A stretch of DNA of 64,000 nt, from the NCBI GenBank assembly GCA_963971425.1, contig OZ020525.1, forward strand, positions 7,175,560-7,239,559, given 5' to 3'. How positions within the stretch are numbered: the first letter of the stretch is position 1; each line of letters starts with the position of its first letter. This document shows positions 43,178-54,193 of the stretch, in pieces. The notes beneath the pieces were generated by a model. That model worked only from the letters and a program-made list of their open reading frames with translations. It was not told where the DNA came from and made no database searches. The DNA is from Bryoerythrophyllum caledonicum. Lineage: Eukaryota; Streptophyta; Bryopsida; Pottiales; Pottiaceae. Made by a program: the position numbers and the translations under genes.

Positions 43178-43642
43178 GAGCATCTCCACCCCGCCACAAC
43201 ATCTCGCCAAATAGGCAGGTTTGCCGTGGCAAGGTGGAGGAAACACCCCACCGCATGCCCGAGAACGGTGGAGCGGGGCGGGGATTCCCCGAGATAGGGC
43301 CCCGTCGACGGGGAACTACGGCAGTTCCCCGGGGCCCCGTTTAATTCCCGCCTGGTCGCCACCCACTCACAGCCTGCCATGTGGCATGCCAAGAGTAGCC
43401 TGGTCGAATTTTTTAAATTTAATTTTTTTTTTTGAAAAACAAAAAAAGACACTGGAACAAATTAGAAAATATTTACAAAAAAATTAAGTTTTAAAAAAAA
43501 TCTTTTAATTTTTAAATTTTTTTTTTTGTTGTTGGCCTCATCCTAGCCGCGCGTGCCGGGAGGATAACTCCTCCCCCGTCCTCCTCCCACGGGGTAATCT
43601 CCACCTGGCGTGGGAGTTTCCTTGCCAGGGGTAGAGATGTTC
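43178..43642. mobile_element. Tourist/PIF-like MITE with TAA target duplication
   Basis: The left end gagcatctccacccc and the right end ggggtagagatgttc form inverted repeats and are each bordered by taa, a 3-bp duplication typical of PIF/Harbinger elements. The interior is GC-rich at both ends with a T/A-rich stretch (about 43410-43530). No transposase. A decayed Harbinger transposase lies at 50879-52300, but no direct link can be shown. Confidence 0.55.
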
Positions 43643-43674
43643 TAAAAGATCACCGTGATAAAGTAGTGTGATTC

Positions 43675-44657
43675 GAAATAAAATACATGGCAGAACCACA
43701 TCCTCACCATGTTCATAATCTCACTACGAATAGACGCAGAGCTCATATCTACCAAAAAAAACATGCTGATGAGAGTGAAACTAACCTACTGTTATACCAT
43801 CATACATCCTAAACCCTATACCGGTCCAGGTTTCTAGAATCTCATCACCTCTTGCAAATTAGGTCGAGGCTGCATGAACGGACGAATCTTGGTGTCCAAT
43901 AGCTTCTTCATGTTGGCAAGGCACAGTTCCGCAGCGTATCCGTTTAGCTTCGTCGCCAGAACCGACGATGCCAACTCCTCATCCGAAACGTCTCCCAACA
44001 GCTCCAACAGCTGCGGCTTCCTCCGCAGCTCGAACTTCTGGTGCTCCGCCTCCGCCGGGTAAAACATGCCCAACCGTTGAATCTCCGTCACCACCTCCCG
44101 GTGCTCGCCCAACCTCGCCTGCTCCGCCGCCTTGCGCCTCGACGCCACCTCACCCTCCGCGCCGTCTCGGACGAGGATCACTGACCTATACTGCGCACCC
44201 ACATCCGGCCCTTGCCCGAACACCTACGAGGGATCGTGACTCGCCCAGAAAACCTCCAGCAAGCGCTCGAAGGACACCACACTCGGGTCGTACTCCACTT
44301 CCACAATCTCCACGTGATCGCCCACGCTGTGGTAATCCGGGTTTGCCTTCGACCCACCCGCATACCCCGCCCTCGTCCTCACCACCCCCGGCAAGCACCC
44401 GAACACCGCCTCCGTGCGCCAGAACGACCCCAACCCAAACGCCGCAACCTGGGTCGTTCCTCCCGAGCCCTCTTCGATCAGTCTGATTGCCACCGCTGGG
44501 ATGGCTAGGCATGGTGCAGCCACCACCTACACCCATGAAGCTCCATACCTCACCATATTGCAAAATCTCCCTCCCTCTACAATTCTCAAGATCCCCACAA
44601 GCATAGAGCCAAATGTGAATGTCTCTTAATGTGTGCACAATCAGAAGCTGGAGAGTC
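43675..44657. repeat. Duplicate of 13275-14211
   Basis: It has the same order and orientation as the first copy: 3' flank, MSRA5-like coding region and a short upstream part. The upstream part has diverged most and includes small insertions. Confidence 0.85.
43834..44590 (-). pseudogene. MSRA5-like pseudogene (duplicate of 13433-14146)
   Basis: The minus-strand sequence keeps the motifs of the intact copy (GSFWRTEAVFGC, GYAGGSKANPDYHS, FWASHDP, FGQGPDVG, MFYPAEAEHQKFE), again with Ser for the catalytic Cys. It has two disabling changes. The CAG codon after HDPS is TAG (complement at about 44224-44226), and the signal peptide segment carries an in-frame TAG nine codons after the ancestral ATG. 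Otherwise the frame is intact over most of its length, so the loss is recent. Like the parent it has no intron, so duplication as DNA or by retrocopying cannot be told apart from structure alone. Confidence 0.85.
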
Positions 44658-44780
44658 CACGTCGCGAAAAGGCTACCACTAACACCGTCACTACAGTACT
44701 GTGGCGTGCCGGGTCCCGCCACGATACCCGGACCCTGTTCAATACTGTCCGTTTTGTGTGTGCATGTTATCCCCTAACAA

Positions 44781-45000
44781 TACACTAAACATCGCATTTA
44801 GTGTAGCGCCCAATAAATGACTTGTAAATGCGATAAGTTTAGGGTCTTGATGCCAATTTTTACCAAGAGCACAACTCTCTATAGTATTCAAATAAGAGGA
44901 TCATCATAAACATAGTTGGTAAAAATATTCACTTAAAGTAAAACTTATAGCATTTACAAGTCATTTACTGGGCGCTACACTAAATGCGATGTTTAGTGTA
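44781..45000. mobile_element. TA-flanked MITE with self-palindromic ends, short form
   Basis: A 220-bp element with about 60-bp TIRs that differ at only a few bases. They run from the cactaaa/tttagtg palindrome at each tip through gtagcgcccaataaatgac to gtaaatgc. TA lies at both outer edges. The near-perfect TIRs suggest recent insertion. It shares its tips, but little of its interior, with the element at 6832-7347. Confidence 0.82.
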
Positions 45001-45915
45001 GTATACCCATGACATGTACTGGGGATAAGATGCAGGGGAACGGTGCGGAGGTAATTCACGTGTAGATGAGTGGTCGGTCTCTGGGACCTTGGTTTGACTC
45101 CTCTAAACCCTAAAGTCTAAACCCATAAACCCTCTCCTTCCTGCAGAGGACCTGTTTGGTGAGGAGAGGAGAGAGGAGAGAGGAGAGACACAGACTCAGA
45201 CAGAGCTTTCCATTGCTACACCTTGCCTCGGGAGGTTGCTCCCGTACTAGCATCACGGCATCAGACTCACCGCTCTGTCAGCTTTCCATCGGCGTATTGC
45301 GCTTGCGTTTTGGTGTCGTATCGTGCTGACAACTCAAGGTGCGGAATCGCTTCCTGGATTGATCTCTGCTCTCGTTGTGGTTGTGCCCTCTTACTGGCGG
45401 TGTTGTGGAGAGGATGGGTTTTCTCATTGAGGCGCTGGATGAGAGACTTGGAGTGGAATTTGTCGGGCGTGATGTTTGTGGTTTGGAGTGAAGAGAGGCG
45501 ATTTGTGAGGGTTATTAGCGCGCTGGCGAGACGGGAGTGGGAGAGTGGGTTCATGATCGGGGTTTGGCGTGGAGGTTTTTGGTTTTGGGGGTTTAGGGTT
45601 TAGAGTAATATCAACAGATAGTCTTCATGTTAGCCTTCTCTCAAGGTTTTTGATGTCATATGAGAGAGGTTTTGAAGTTTTAGAATATGGAAGTGGGTTT
45701 AGAGTAATATTAACAGATAGTCTTCATGTTAGCTCTCTCTCAAGGTTTTTGATGTCATATGGAAGTGCTTTTGAAGTTTTGGAATGCGAAAGTATGTGGC
45801 CACTCTGTTGTAACAGTCCTATGCTACCTTTGTTTGTTCTTGTTTGACGCCATAGTTTGCAATCCGAGCAGGTTGGCTGTCAACACTTGAGGTTTTCCAC
45901 TTTGAATCTGGTGCC
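45001..45915 (+). promoter_or_regulatory. Glycyl-tRNA synthetase upstream region with telo-box and GA tract
   Basis: AAACCCTAA at 45105-45113 is a plant telo-box, an element common upstream of translation-related genes. A run of gaggaga repeats at 45161-45205 looks like a 5' leader GA tract. A 99-bp tandem duplication follows (45599-45697 and 45698-45796). A leader intron is likely because the coding start is about 800 bp downstream of the telo-box, possibly ending at the gagcag near 45870. None of this was tested against transcripts. Confidence 0.5.
45599..45796. repeat. 99-bp tandem duplication in the leader region
   Basis: Two units, each starting tttagagtaatat and containing cagatagtcttcatgttag and caaggtttttgatgtcatat, with a few differences. 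It lies between the telo-box and the start codon of the synthetase gene. Confidence 0.88.
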
Positions 45916-48900
45916 ATGGCAACGGAGGAGGTGGTCGCAATGACCAGGGAGGAGTCGGAAGCCTTCAAGCTGGCGGTGAAGAACACCTTAGAGCGCAGGC
46001 TGTTCTACATCCCCAGCTACAAGATCTATGGTGGCGTGGCGGGGTTTTACGACTACGGTCCATGGGGCTGTCAGGTGGAGACGAACGTGCTCAACCTGTG
46101 GCGCCAGCACTTCGTGATGGAGGAGGACATGTGGGAGATTCGGTGCCCCTGCGTGACTCCCGAGGTCGTGCTGAAAGCCTCTGGCCATGTCGACAAGTTC
46201 ACCGATCTCATGGTGAAAGACGAGAAGCTGGGGACTTGCTTCCGGGCTGACCACCTGCTGAAGGATTTTCTGACCAAGGCGTTGGAGGAGGACGCGAAAC
46301 TGGTCACGGAGACTCCACTGTCGGTTGTGGAGAAGAAGGATAAGAAGAAGGCGGCGGAAAAGAAGAGGGAGCCGCTGACGCCTGAGAAGAAGAAGGAGAT
46401 GCAGACTGACCTCGCAGGTTTGGATGAATTCTCAGGTCCCGAGTTAGGTGCGAAGATCAAAGCGTATGGCATCAAGTCTCCGGAGTCTGGCAACGACCTT
46501 TCGGATCCTTATCCTTTCAATCTCATGTTCTCCACGCAGATTGGTCCCACTGGCACATCGCAAGGGTAATTACCACATCGTAAGGGTAAAGACCTCGTTG
46601 TGATAGTCGTTCTTTTTGAATGTGCATTATGTATGGCATTTCACTAATGGGGATCCTTGGTTGTTTGTTGATCAACAGGTACATGAGACCAGAGACAGCG
46701 CAAGGCATATTTGTCAACTTCAGGGATCTGTATTACGAGAGTGGTAATAAACTGCCTTTCGCAGCAGCTCAGATTGGTTCAGCTTACCGCAATGAGGTAC
46801 TATTTGCTTCGCATCTCTATGGTTGCATTTTCGGCGCAAGATCAGTTTCCGGCGTTAATATCTTGTTTCTTTGAATCTGCGAAGGCCTTCATCTGATAAA
46901 CGTTTTGTTATTCGATGTATTCTGATTATCCCAGAGCATGTGTCAATGTTGGAGAATTTCAAAATACTCGCTAAAGTATCTTACAGTGCGTGGTGTTCAA
47001 TCCTCAATAACCTAGCTGTGTGATGTGAACAACAGATTGCACCACGACAAGGTCCCATGCGGGTAAGGGAGTTTACTATGGCAGAAATTGAACATTTTGT
47101 TAATCCAGATGACAAGTCCCATTCAAAGTTTAAGAATGTGGCAGACTTGGAGATCTATTTGTTCCCTCGGGACGAGCAGATGGCCTTGAAGAGCCATGTC
47201 AAAATGCGCATAGGTGATGCTGTTTCAAAGGTGCTAATATCTGACGTTTTGACAATTTAGCAATATTTACATTTAGGAATGTGAGTTATCTGAGGCAGAA
47301 GTTGGTATAGATTTTACAGATATCTGATGGTTTTCATTTTATTCCGTGTGGTTTCTGTACAGGGTATAGTTGACAATGAAACGCTGGGTTATTTCATTGC
47401 AAGGACTTACTTGTTCTTGACTAAACTGGGAATCAACAAGAATCGCCTCAGATTCCGTCAACATCTTGCTAATGAGATGGCTCATTATGCCCAAGATTGT
47501 TGGGATGCTGAAATTGAATGCTCGTATGGCTGGTTTGAGTGTGTCGGTTGTGCAGACCGATCTGCTTATGATCTAAAAGCTCATACGGTATGTGTTTCTA
47601 GTGTATTTGGTAGTGCTGCTGAATCATCTCTGTCGTCTCATTTCTGTACTTCGTGTTAGTTGCATGCTAAACCAGTTGTTGATTGTAGAGTCACACTTTT
47701 CAACCTTGCCTGATTTTTGGCTAATCGCAGGCAAAGAGTGGTCATGAACTTACTGCCTACGAGGCGTTCGCTGAACCGAAAGACGAACTGGTACGTGGTA
47801 CTTTCGTTTCTTATTATCTGGTTATTCGATTCTTGCAGTGTATTGCTGCTGAGTATCGTGCGCTTCTCCTGCCTTGATACAATCTTTTTGTTGTGTATGC
47901 AGAAACTAACAATTGTACCAAACAAGAAGGTGTTGGGTAAGGAATTCCGAAAGGACCAGAAAATTCTCTCAGAATCTCTGGAGGTGAGTAAACTTACAAA
48001 TTTCTCTTCGATAAACTTATGTGTAGATCAATATGAATTGAATTTCAAGCTGAACGTGAAACACCATCATAATGGGTCTACAATAATGTCCATGTCGTAT
48101 AGAGTAAGGTTTTATCTAGACACGTTTAGGATTTGATCAGGACAAACTTTTCGCTGAATTAGTTCATATTTCTTCGTGATCATCAGACACTACCGGATAC
48201 AAATGAGAGCATGGATTAAACATCAGTTGAGTGCTATTTTTGCCTGTGTTTTATTTTGATCACTGAGGAACTATGTTACAAATGAACTCTCAACTGCCGT
48301 AGGCTATGACGAGGGAAGAGGCGCTGGCTCTCAAAGCGGAGCTGGAAGAGAAGGAGAAAGTGACCTACAAGGTTTGCACGACAAGTCAAGAGTTCCAGCT
48401 CACGAAGGACATGGTGGCAATATCTGAGAAACTGGAGAAATCTCATGGTCGAAACTTTACTCCTTCTGTTATCGAGCCGTCGTTTGGTATTGGCCGCATC
48501 ATGTACTGCCTGTACGAGCACTGCTTCTACACACGGCCTGCCGTGCCAGGGGAGCAAGTAACCAGTGTATTCCGGTTCCCTCCCATTGTAGCGCCTATAA
48601 AGTGCACGGTGTTCCCCCTGATGCAGCGCGAGGTTCTCAACGTCAAAGCCAAGAACATGTCAAATGGGCTAACCAGGGCAGGCGTGTCCAATAAGTTGGA
48701 CATCACAGGCCGGTCGATTGGTAAGCGGTATGCAAGAACCGATGAAGTTGGCATTCCGTTTGCTATCACAGTGGATTTTGATGAAGGTGTTACAGTACGA
48801 GAACGGGATTCCAAACAGCAAATCAGGGTTCCGGATGACGAAGTCGTCGATGTTGTCCGTGATCTTGCAAGTGGCTCAGCCATGTGGGAAGACGTTACAG

Positions 48901-48947
48901 CCAAGTACCAGCTGGTTACTGTGGCAGACACGGAGGCTGACTCATAG
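45916..48947 (+). CDS. Glycyl-tRNA synthetase, eukaryotic alpha2 type (class II)
   Basis: Charges tRNA-Gly with glycine, probably in the cytosol and possibly also in organelles. Seven exons: 45916-46565, 46679-46796, 47036-47230, 47363-47587, 47731-47790, 47903-47983, 48303-48947. All introns are GT-AG, and the product is 657 residues. The N-terminal core carries [20 protein letters not shown] and [15 protein letters not shown]. Next come RPETAQGIF (220-228), class II motif 2 ([17 protein letters not shown], to 269), [20 protein letters not shown] and motif 3 ([13 protein letters not shown], 499-511). The anticodon-binding domain follows (about 540-640, with [13 protein letters not shown]). 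The start lies in a strong gccATGG context. The N-terminal WHEP domain that I recall from Arabidopsis and human homologues is missing, unless an upstream exon encodes it. A Lys-rich insertion ([20 protein letters not shown]) lies at about residue 138-158. Confidence 0.95.
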
Positions 48948-49054
48948 GTTATGGTGTGAATGTAGGCACTAAGTAAGCCATTCCTTCTTTTTGAGAAATC
49001 GTTCTGTTCCTGTTTCTTTGATTAAATATGTATTGGAGATGGTTTCAATCTTTA
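48948..49054 (+). other. Probable 3' UTR of the synthetase gene
   Basis: T-rich sequence directly after the TAG stop, consistent with a plant 3' UTR. No unambiguous polyadenylation signal was identified. Confidence 0.4.
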
Positions 49055-49320
49055 AGGTTAGCGTGCGAGAATCTACGAGTGTTCTAGATCATGCAGAACA
49101 AATTCTACGCTCACGGTACGTTTCATTATAATCCCCATTTATGGAAATCACTGTCACTCGCCCATGCTTGCACCAATTTTTGTAGCGCTTGTCTCAATGG
49201 ATGCTCATCTTCCTCCACTTCTTTCTCATAGTTTGAGTATTTCATGGAGGTGGCCTGTAGCAATTGCTATTGAGATTATTCTACTGAAATGACTCAAATT
49301 GGGTCACTCGCCCTGAACAC
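49055..49320 (+). repeat. Dispersed repeat shared with 15590-15730 and ~4340-4420
   Basis: The first 140 bp match 15590-15730. The part around catggaggtggcctgtagc matches the 4.3 kb segment. The copy here joins both parts and is therefore the most complete one in the window. No coding capacity. Confidence 0.5.
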
Positions 49321-50107
49321 TTTATTGTCTAGGTTATGTTTCTCCAAAAACTAAAAAATGTGTTGATTTTTTTCTTTTAAATAACTTTGATGGAAATAGA
49401 ATGCGTACATTTAGTATCCAACCTAATAAATTGAATTGAAACCATGACCTCATCTTTGGAGAACATCTGCACAACATCCAACGCTTTATGGATTAGATTA
49501 TAGTGTTTAAAGTTACCATGTATTGGTAATGAAAATTGTGGACTTTGGACGGTATACTACTTTATCCACCAATTGATTCTTGCAAGAATTTTTGTACTTC
49601 AAATAATAGAGGTTCACATGTGCACTAGGTTGATAGGTTCGCATTGACATATCATATGTGAGGAAAACATGTATTCATGATTATTGATGATTTTTTTACT
49701 TTTGTCTACTTGATTGTATTCGAAAATGTTTTAAACTTTAGGAATTGAAACAAAAGTTTTGTATGTGATGAGAGAGATCAACAATCACAAAACAATGAAG
49801 AATCTCTTAAACACAAATTTCAATAAAAATTTAAGACCAAAATCATTTTGCATGAGTATGCGGTATGGCATTCACTATATTTTAGTGTATTTGATGTATT
49901 TTGTGTTGTATTCTTGGCTTCCCATGAGTTCTATAACTCCAAATCATGATTTGATTTTTGTAGAATGTTCATGTAATGTGTGCGCAAATCTACACTTCAA
50001 ATTTTACAACCTAATTCCTCATGGATTTCATGCAAATTGAGTTTTAACACCTCTATGGTCTCAATTTGCATCTCATGGGCACTAAAGGGTTAATATCACG
50101 GTTCTTA
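49321..50107. other. Intergenic, AT-rich, no gene seen
   Basis: The frame at 49759-50040 (+) has no domain. Nothing else is recognisable. Confidence 0.35.
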
Positions 50108-50206
50108 TAAAAAGAAGAGTAATTCCGGTCTCCGAAGGGGACCGATGTGAGTAAAGTGTCTGCTCGTTCCACCTCTAGACCTAAGTCCACTACAAAAAGA
50201 ATTGGA
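50108..50206 (+). other. ~96-bp hairpin module, copy B
   Basis: The hairpin cggtctcc-gaa-ggggaccg (50127-50145) is followed by gtgagtaaagtgtctgctcg, ctaagtccac and aagaattgg, in the same order as copies A and C. A TATAAAA-like word lies just before it (about 50108). It precedes the decayed Harbinger transposase, with copy C behind it in the same orientation. No target duplication is evident. Confidence 0.55.
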
Positions 50207-50878
50207 TGCCATAAAGGTTTAACCTTTTATTGCCTACAAGGCCTTGTGAGGGTTGATTTTGGTGCTCTTGGTGTTTTAACTTTTTCCATGATTGGCCCTT
50301 GTTGTTGCGGTCGTTAGAACGCATTTCGGGCAAGTTGTTAACTTTCTAATGGGTCTCTTTAGGGCCGCTTTACACTACGGTGGAGAGCTCCACCGGTCGG
50401 TCAAGAGGTTTCGGCCAAGACATGGTTATTTGAGGCACGCGGTGGATGTTGGACAAGATAAAAAGACAATAAAATAATGCATGAAGAAGTCTTGACCGAT
50501 TTGTAGTGTAAACACCATCCGGTGAAGTCCACCGGCCAACTTCACCACCAAGAAATTTTAGGCTAGTCAATAGGAACCACAATCCCTAATGGTCCCCATG
50601 TACATAGTATGTACGTTTTTGGGTTGCAGTCAACTTTGAAAATCTTTAACTTTTGCATCAAGTGTTCAAATCTAGTAAAAATTATCGGAAAAGATGCGCC
50701 TACTTGTCTTGTTTGTGTAATGAAATTTTCAATTCAATTCAATATACAATGTCATTTTGGGACTCATTTTAGTACACGGGGTTTAATCCTACTTCTTGTA
50801 TGGAAACATAGTCAAGAATGGAGAAGAGATATCCCACATTCATTGTATGAAATACTACTCTTCTCCACTAAATAGTAC
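50207..50878. other. Unassigned; upstream of the decayed transposase
   Basis: A palindrome (aaaggtttaaccttt) lies near 50215. The frame at 50609-50875 may be a remnant of the N-terminal part of the transposase, but shows no diagnostic motif. Confidence 0.3.
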
Positions 50879-52300
50879 ATGTTATCTTCTCGTCCTCCTC
50901 TCAAAGTTTCCTCTCTTTTATATTGGTCTAGCATCATGGATGGTAGAAGGGAAAAAATCTTACTTGCTCTTGCAATTCCTATGGTTATCAAGCATGTTAT
51001 TGTTTCAACTATGGCGGTTCAGAAAGTCATCATTCATCAACACTATGCTTCAATTATGATGATGGCCTTTTTTATATTTGGGAGCAAAGAGTCTAAGAAA
51101 GTATGGGCATTTGATCAGCCATCTGAATTTGTTTCACAATTTCTTCTTGAATCATGTAGTGCAAAAATGTTCGAGAATCGTATTAGGGTGAGTAGACCTA
51201 CATTTTCATACTTGTGCAATTGGCTTCTGGTGATGCTTTGCAAACACTTGCGGATTTATATAGAATGTCAACACCAAGTCCTTTGAACAATGTTAAAGAA
51301 ACTTGTCAGGAAATCAAAAGTATTTTGCAACCGTTGGTTTTCTAGAGACCTACATTACCTCGGATGAAGCAAATTTGTGCAAAATTTGAGAGCTTGCATG
51401 GAATTCCTTATATTCTTGAGGCAATAGATGGTAGCTACATTTCGATTATTGCTCCAAGCGTAATTATGTTTCATACTATTGTAGAAAGGGATTTTATTTG
51501 GTATTATTGGAAGGTGTGGTGGATCATCAATGAAAATATTGGGATTATGATTTTGGTTGGGCTTGAAGTATACATGATTGGACATTATTTCAAAAATTAG
51601 AGATCAGAAAGAAAAGCATGTTAGGAGATTTTTTATCGTATAAATTGATTGGAGATGTTGCATATCCAATGTGCCCATGGTTCTATTCACCTTTCAAGGG
51701 AGAATAGACATATTTATCAAGAGAAAAGTCGCATTAGAATTTTATTCAATCTAGTACTAGAATGGGTGTTGAACGTGTTGTAGGCATTTTAAAGGATATT
51801 ATTGAAGAGGATTGATATGACGCTTAGAAATATTTTGGATATTGTTATAGCTTGCTTATATCTCCATAATTTATACATTATACATGGAGAGGAATTTGAT
51901 TTGGATTGGGTAAAGACTGTTGAAGAAGATATGAAAAAAGCTAGAATAAAATCATTTGGTGTATTGAAAAATGCGGATATGTTCCGTGCACTTGAAGTAA
52001 GCATACTTGAAATCATAAGCATCAAAAAAGGAGTAGTGCAAGTAGAATTGAACGATCTTGTGGAAAATGACACAACTAACTTTGAAGACATAGATATTGG
52101 ATATGAAATAAAACTACCTCTCGAAGAGAAGGTCAAAGCTATGTTACAGGAAGCTATCAAAACACACATGATGTTGGCCAAAAATTATTATTTGGACCAT
52201 CTTAAGAATTCATTGAAGGGTAGAAGTCCACTAAGATTACTCACTTTTGGGCAAAAAACATATACTCCGGAGTATATTTGTTTTGGAGCCCTTTGTTAAA
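50879..52300 (+). pseudogene. PIF/Harbinger-type DDE transposase, decayed
   Basis: Plus-strand frames can be strung together through frameshifts and stops. ENRIRVSRPTFSYLCNWL is the N-terminal helix-turn-helix-like part, then SGDALQTLADLYRMST and CAKFESLHGIPYILEAIDGSY with the first catalytic Asp. Next are a GDVAYP block with the second Asp (about 51650) and a GVERVVGILK block with the Glu (about 51770). The C-terminal RNILDIVIACLYLHNL, DEFD-like and EVSILEI segments close the domain. This order matches the DDE superfamily 4 (Harbinger) nuclease. The element would excise and insert at TWA sites. Terminal repeats and target duplication were not found. Confidence 0.75.
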
Positions 52301-52582
52301 TTGTTGTTGAATGCCAACCGTTCATTGATTAGGTGTGAAGAAATCATGGCCAATAAAATGTTAGGTGAACAGAAAATATCTTGAAGGTGTTGATTTTTTG
52401 GACTTTGTGTTGTCATAACACATGTTGTTCTACAAGTGGCCCAACCCTTTTCCGAGATGAGTATATTGCATACTGTAGAGACTGAAAATATACCAAATAT
52501 ACTATGCAGTATATATGTTGAATCAAGGCACCAAAAACTAGGTTTTGAAGGAAATGATGGAAAAAAAATTGTAAAACAGAAG
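52301..52582. other. Intergenic, no gene seen
   Basis: Short, motif-free frames. Probably the 3' flank of the decayed transposon. Confidence 0.3.
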
Positions 52583-52665
52583 AAGAAGAACTCTGGTCTG
52601 CGAAGGAGACCGGTGTGAAAATAGTGTTTGTTCATTCTTTTCACTAAGCATATGGCCACGGGACA
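52583..52665 (+). other. ~96-bp hairpin module, copy C
   Basis: The stem ggtct/agacc (52595-52611) is followed by ggtgtgaaaatagtgtttg, ctaagcatatggccac and acaatctagtg, matching copies A and B in order and spacing. Of the three it is the most diverged after the hairpin. Confidence 0.5.
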
Positions 52666-52684
52666 CAATCTAGTGTAATAGAAC

Positions 52685-52931
52685 TACTCCCCCCTCTCGA
52701 GGATAAACACTTTTCTACACTAAGTGCTTCCCTACACTAATTGCCTTAGAGACAACTGACATGTCATCTCCCCCAAGGGCTTTGTGGGTCCTCATACAAC
52801 AAGGCCATGGGACCCCCCACCATAATTGGGTGGACTATGGCGGTAGGCACCACGCTGGCAATAGGATTTGAACTCACAACCACCTCATTGGTGTGCCATG
52901 ACTCAAACCACTACACCAAGGCCGTGGTGCC
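52685..52931 (-). mobile_element. tRNA-derived SINE
   Basis: Read on the minus strand, the head (from about 52931) carries a pol III A box (tggtgtagtgg) and a B box (gagttcaaatcc) at normal spacing within a tRNA-like sequence starting ggcaccacggcc. A unique body follows, and the tail contains gtgtttatcctcgag and ggggggagtagttc. The tail recurs at 41835-41873. It is not a working tRNA gene, since no proper acceptor and anticodon arms can be folded by eye. Confidence 0.65.
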
Positions 52932-53400
52932 TAAATTGAAAACACTTTATGTATCAAGATAGATTTTTGTATACTAAAGAAGGTTGGATAAGAATTTGGA
53001 GCAAAAATCAACATTAATTTCTTATTTAGGCTTCTTGAAAAAAATAGCTTATTTTTTACCAATAAAAGCCAAATTAAGTTTTAGATCTAGAATTTTCAAT
53101 TATAATGTAAGAGCATATTATAGTATGAATGTCTTCCAAAATTTTTGAAGTATTTTACCTCTCGAATGAAAGATACACTTCTATTGGCCAAACCATGAGT
53201 GGGAATGTCATACCACGAATTTAAAAAAAAATGTTCATTAGCTACTTAGGAAGGGTATCACCGGACCACCTTATAATATTTAGAGGTGAGTATCCGCCTA
53301 GTATTAGCTCTTAGGGAGAATTAGAGTAGGTAGGATGCAAGGTCATTGGATAGATGTTAAAAAAGACAAGTAGTGGTTTAATTTCGGGTCCTAACACCCT
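52932..53400. other. Intergenic, AT-rich, no gene seen
   Basis: No recognisable feature. The left limit of the retroelement that follows was not found here. Confidence 0.35.
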
Positions 53401-53712
53401 AGTCTAGCGGGTAGTTAGAAGACTTGGATGAGGGCTCACCCGCTGGGAACTCGCAAGACCACCAACACACGAGTCAGGCGACCTCATCTATAGGAAGGCC
53501 GGCACATGCCCACCGGAAACGGCAAGGAAGCCCACCGGCAACGGCAAGGAAGCCCACCAAGGCCCTGTATAAGGAGTCGGGCATTGGAGAGCCCTACACC
53601 ACACAAAAAGGCGGCTGGAGTAGCTCCGAGCTGGAGAGGAGCAAGGCAGATCTGAGCTAGAAGAGGAGGAGCATTGCAGGCCTCCGCGCTCTTGCCTGCG
53701 GGCCCGGGCCGA

Positions 53713-53925
53713 GGAGTTCATCGAGGTCCGCGCACAAGGAACCACCTCCAGTGAAGGAAGGAGCACTACAGGCAAGAGCGCGGAGGCATACCAACATCCG
53801 AGCACGGAGTGCAGGTCCGAGAACAAAGGCGTACCAACGTCCGAGCACAGTGGCATGTCCGAGAGCAAGGCCGTACCGCTATCCGAGCACGGGCATTCAT
53901 CGAGGTCCGCGCACAAGGAACCGAC
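53713..53925. repeat. Imperfect repeats in the GC-rich leader
   Basis: The phrase ttcatcgaggtccgcgcaca followed by aggaacc occurs twice (about 53716 and 53897), and phrases such as caacatccgagcac and gtccgagcac recur between them. The composition is far more GC-rich than the surroundings. Confidence 0.7.
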
Positions 53926-54193
53926 CCGAGCCGAGCGTGGAGCACTATAGGCGAAAGCAGGGACGTTCCCCGACAGCCAAGCAAGGTGCTGCAAGGCCGC
54001 GCCCGAGATTCACCGACATCCGAGCACGAAGGCCACCAAGATCAAGAGAGCTACAGCTCCGAGCTTAAGGTAAGAAGAGTGCTCCAAGTCTGAGCCCAAG
54101 TAACGAAAGGATTAAGCTGAGGGTATACCCCACTACTAAGGAGTACGGCCAAGGGCAAGAGAGAAGAAGACCGAGGGAGGAGGTCTAGACAAA

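Noticed and set aside
52850-52931. Functional tRNA gene
   Set aside because: A and B boxes are present, but the acceptor and anticodon arms do not fold by eye and a SINE body follows.
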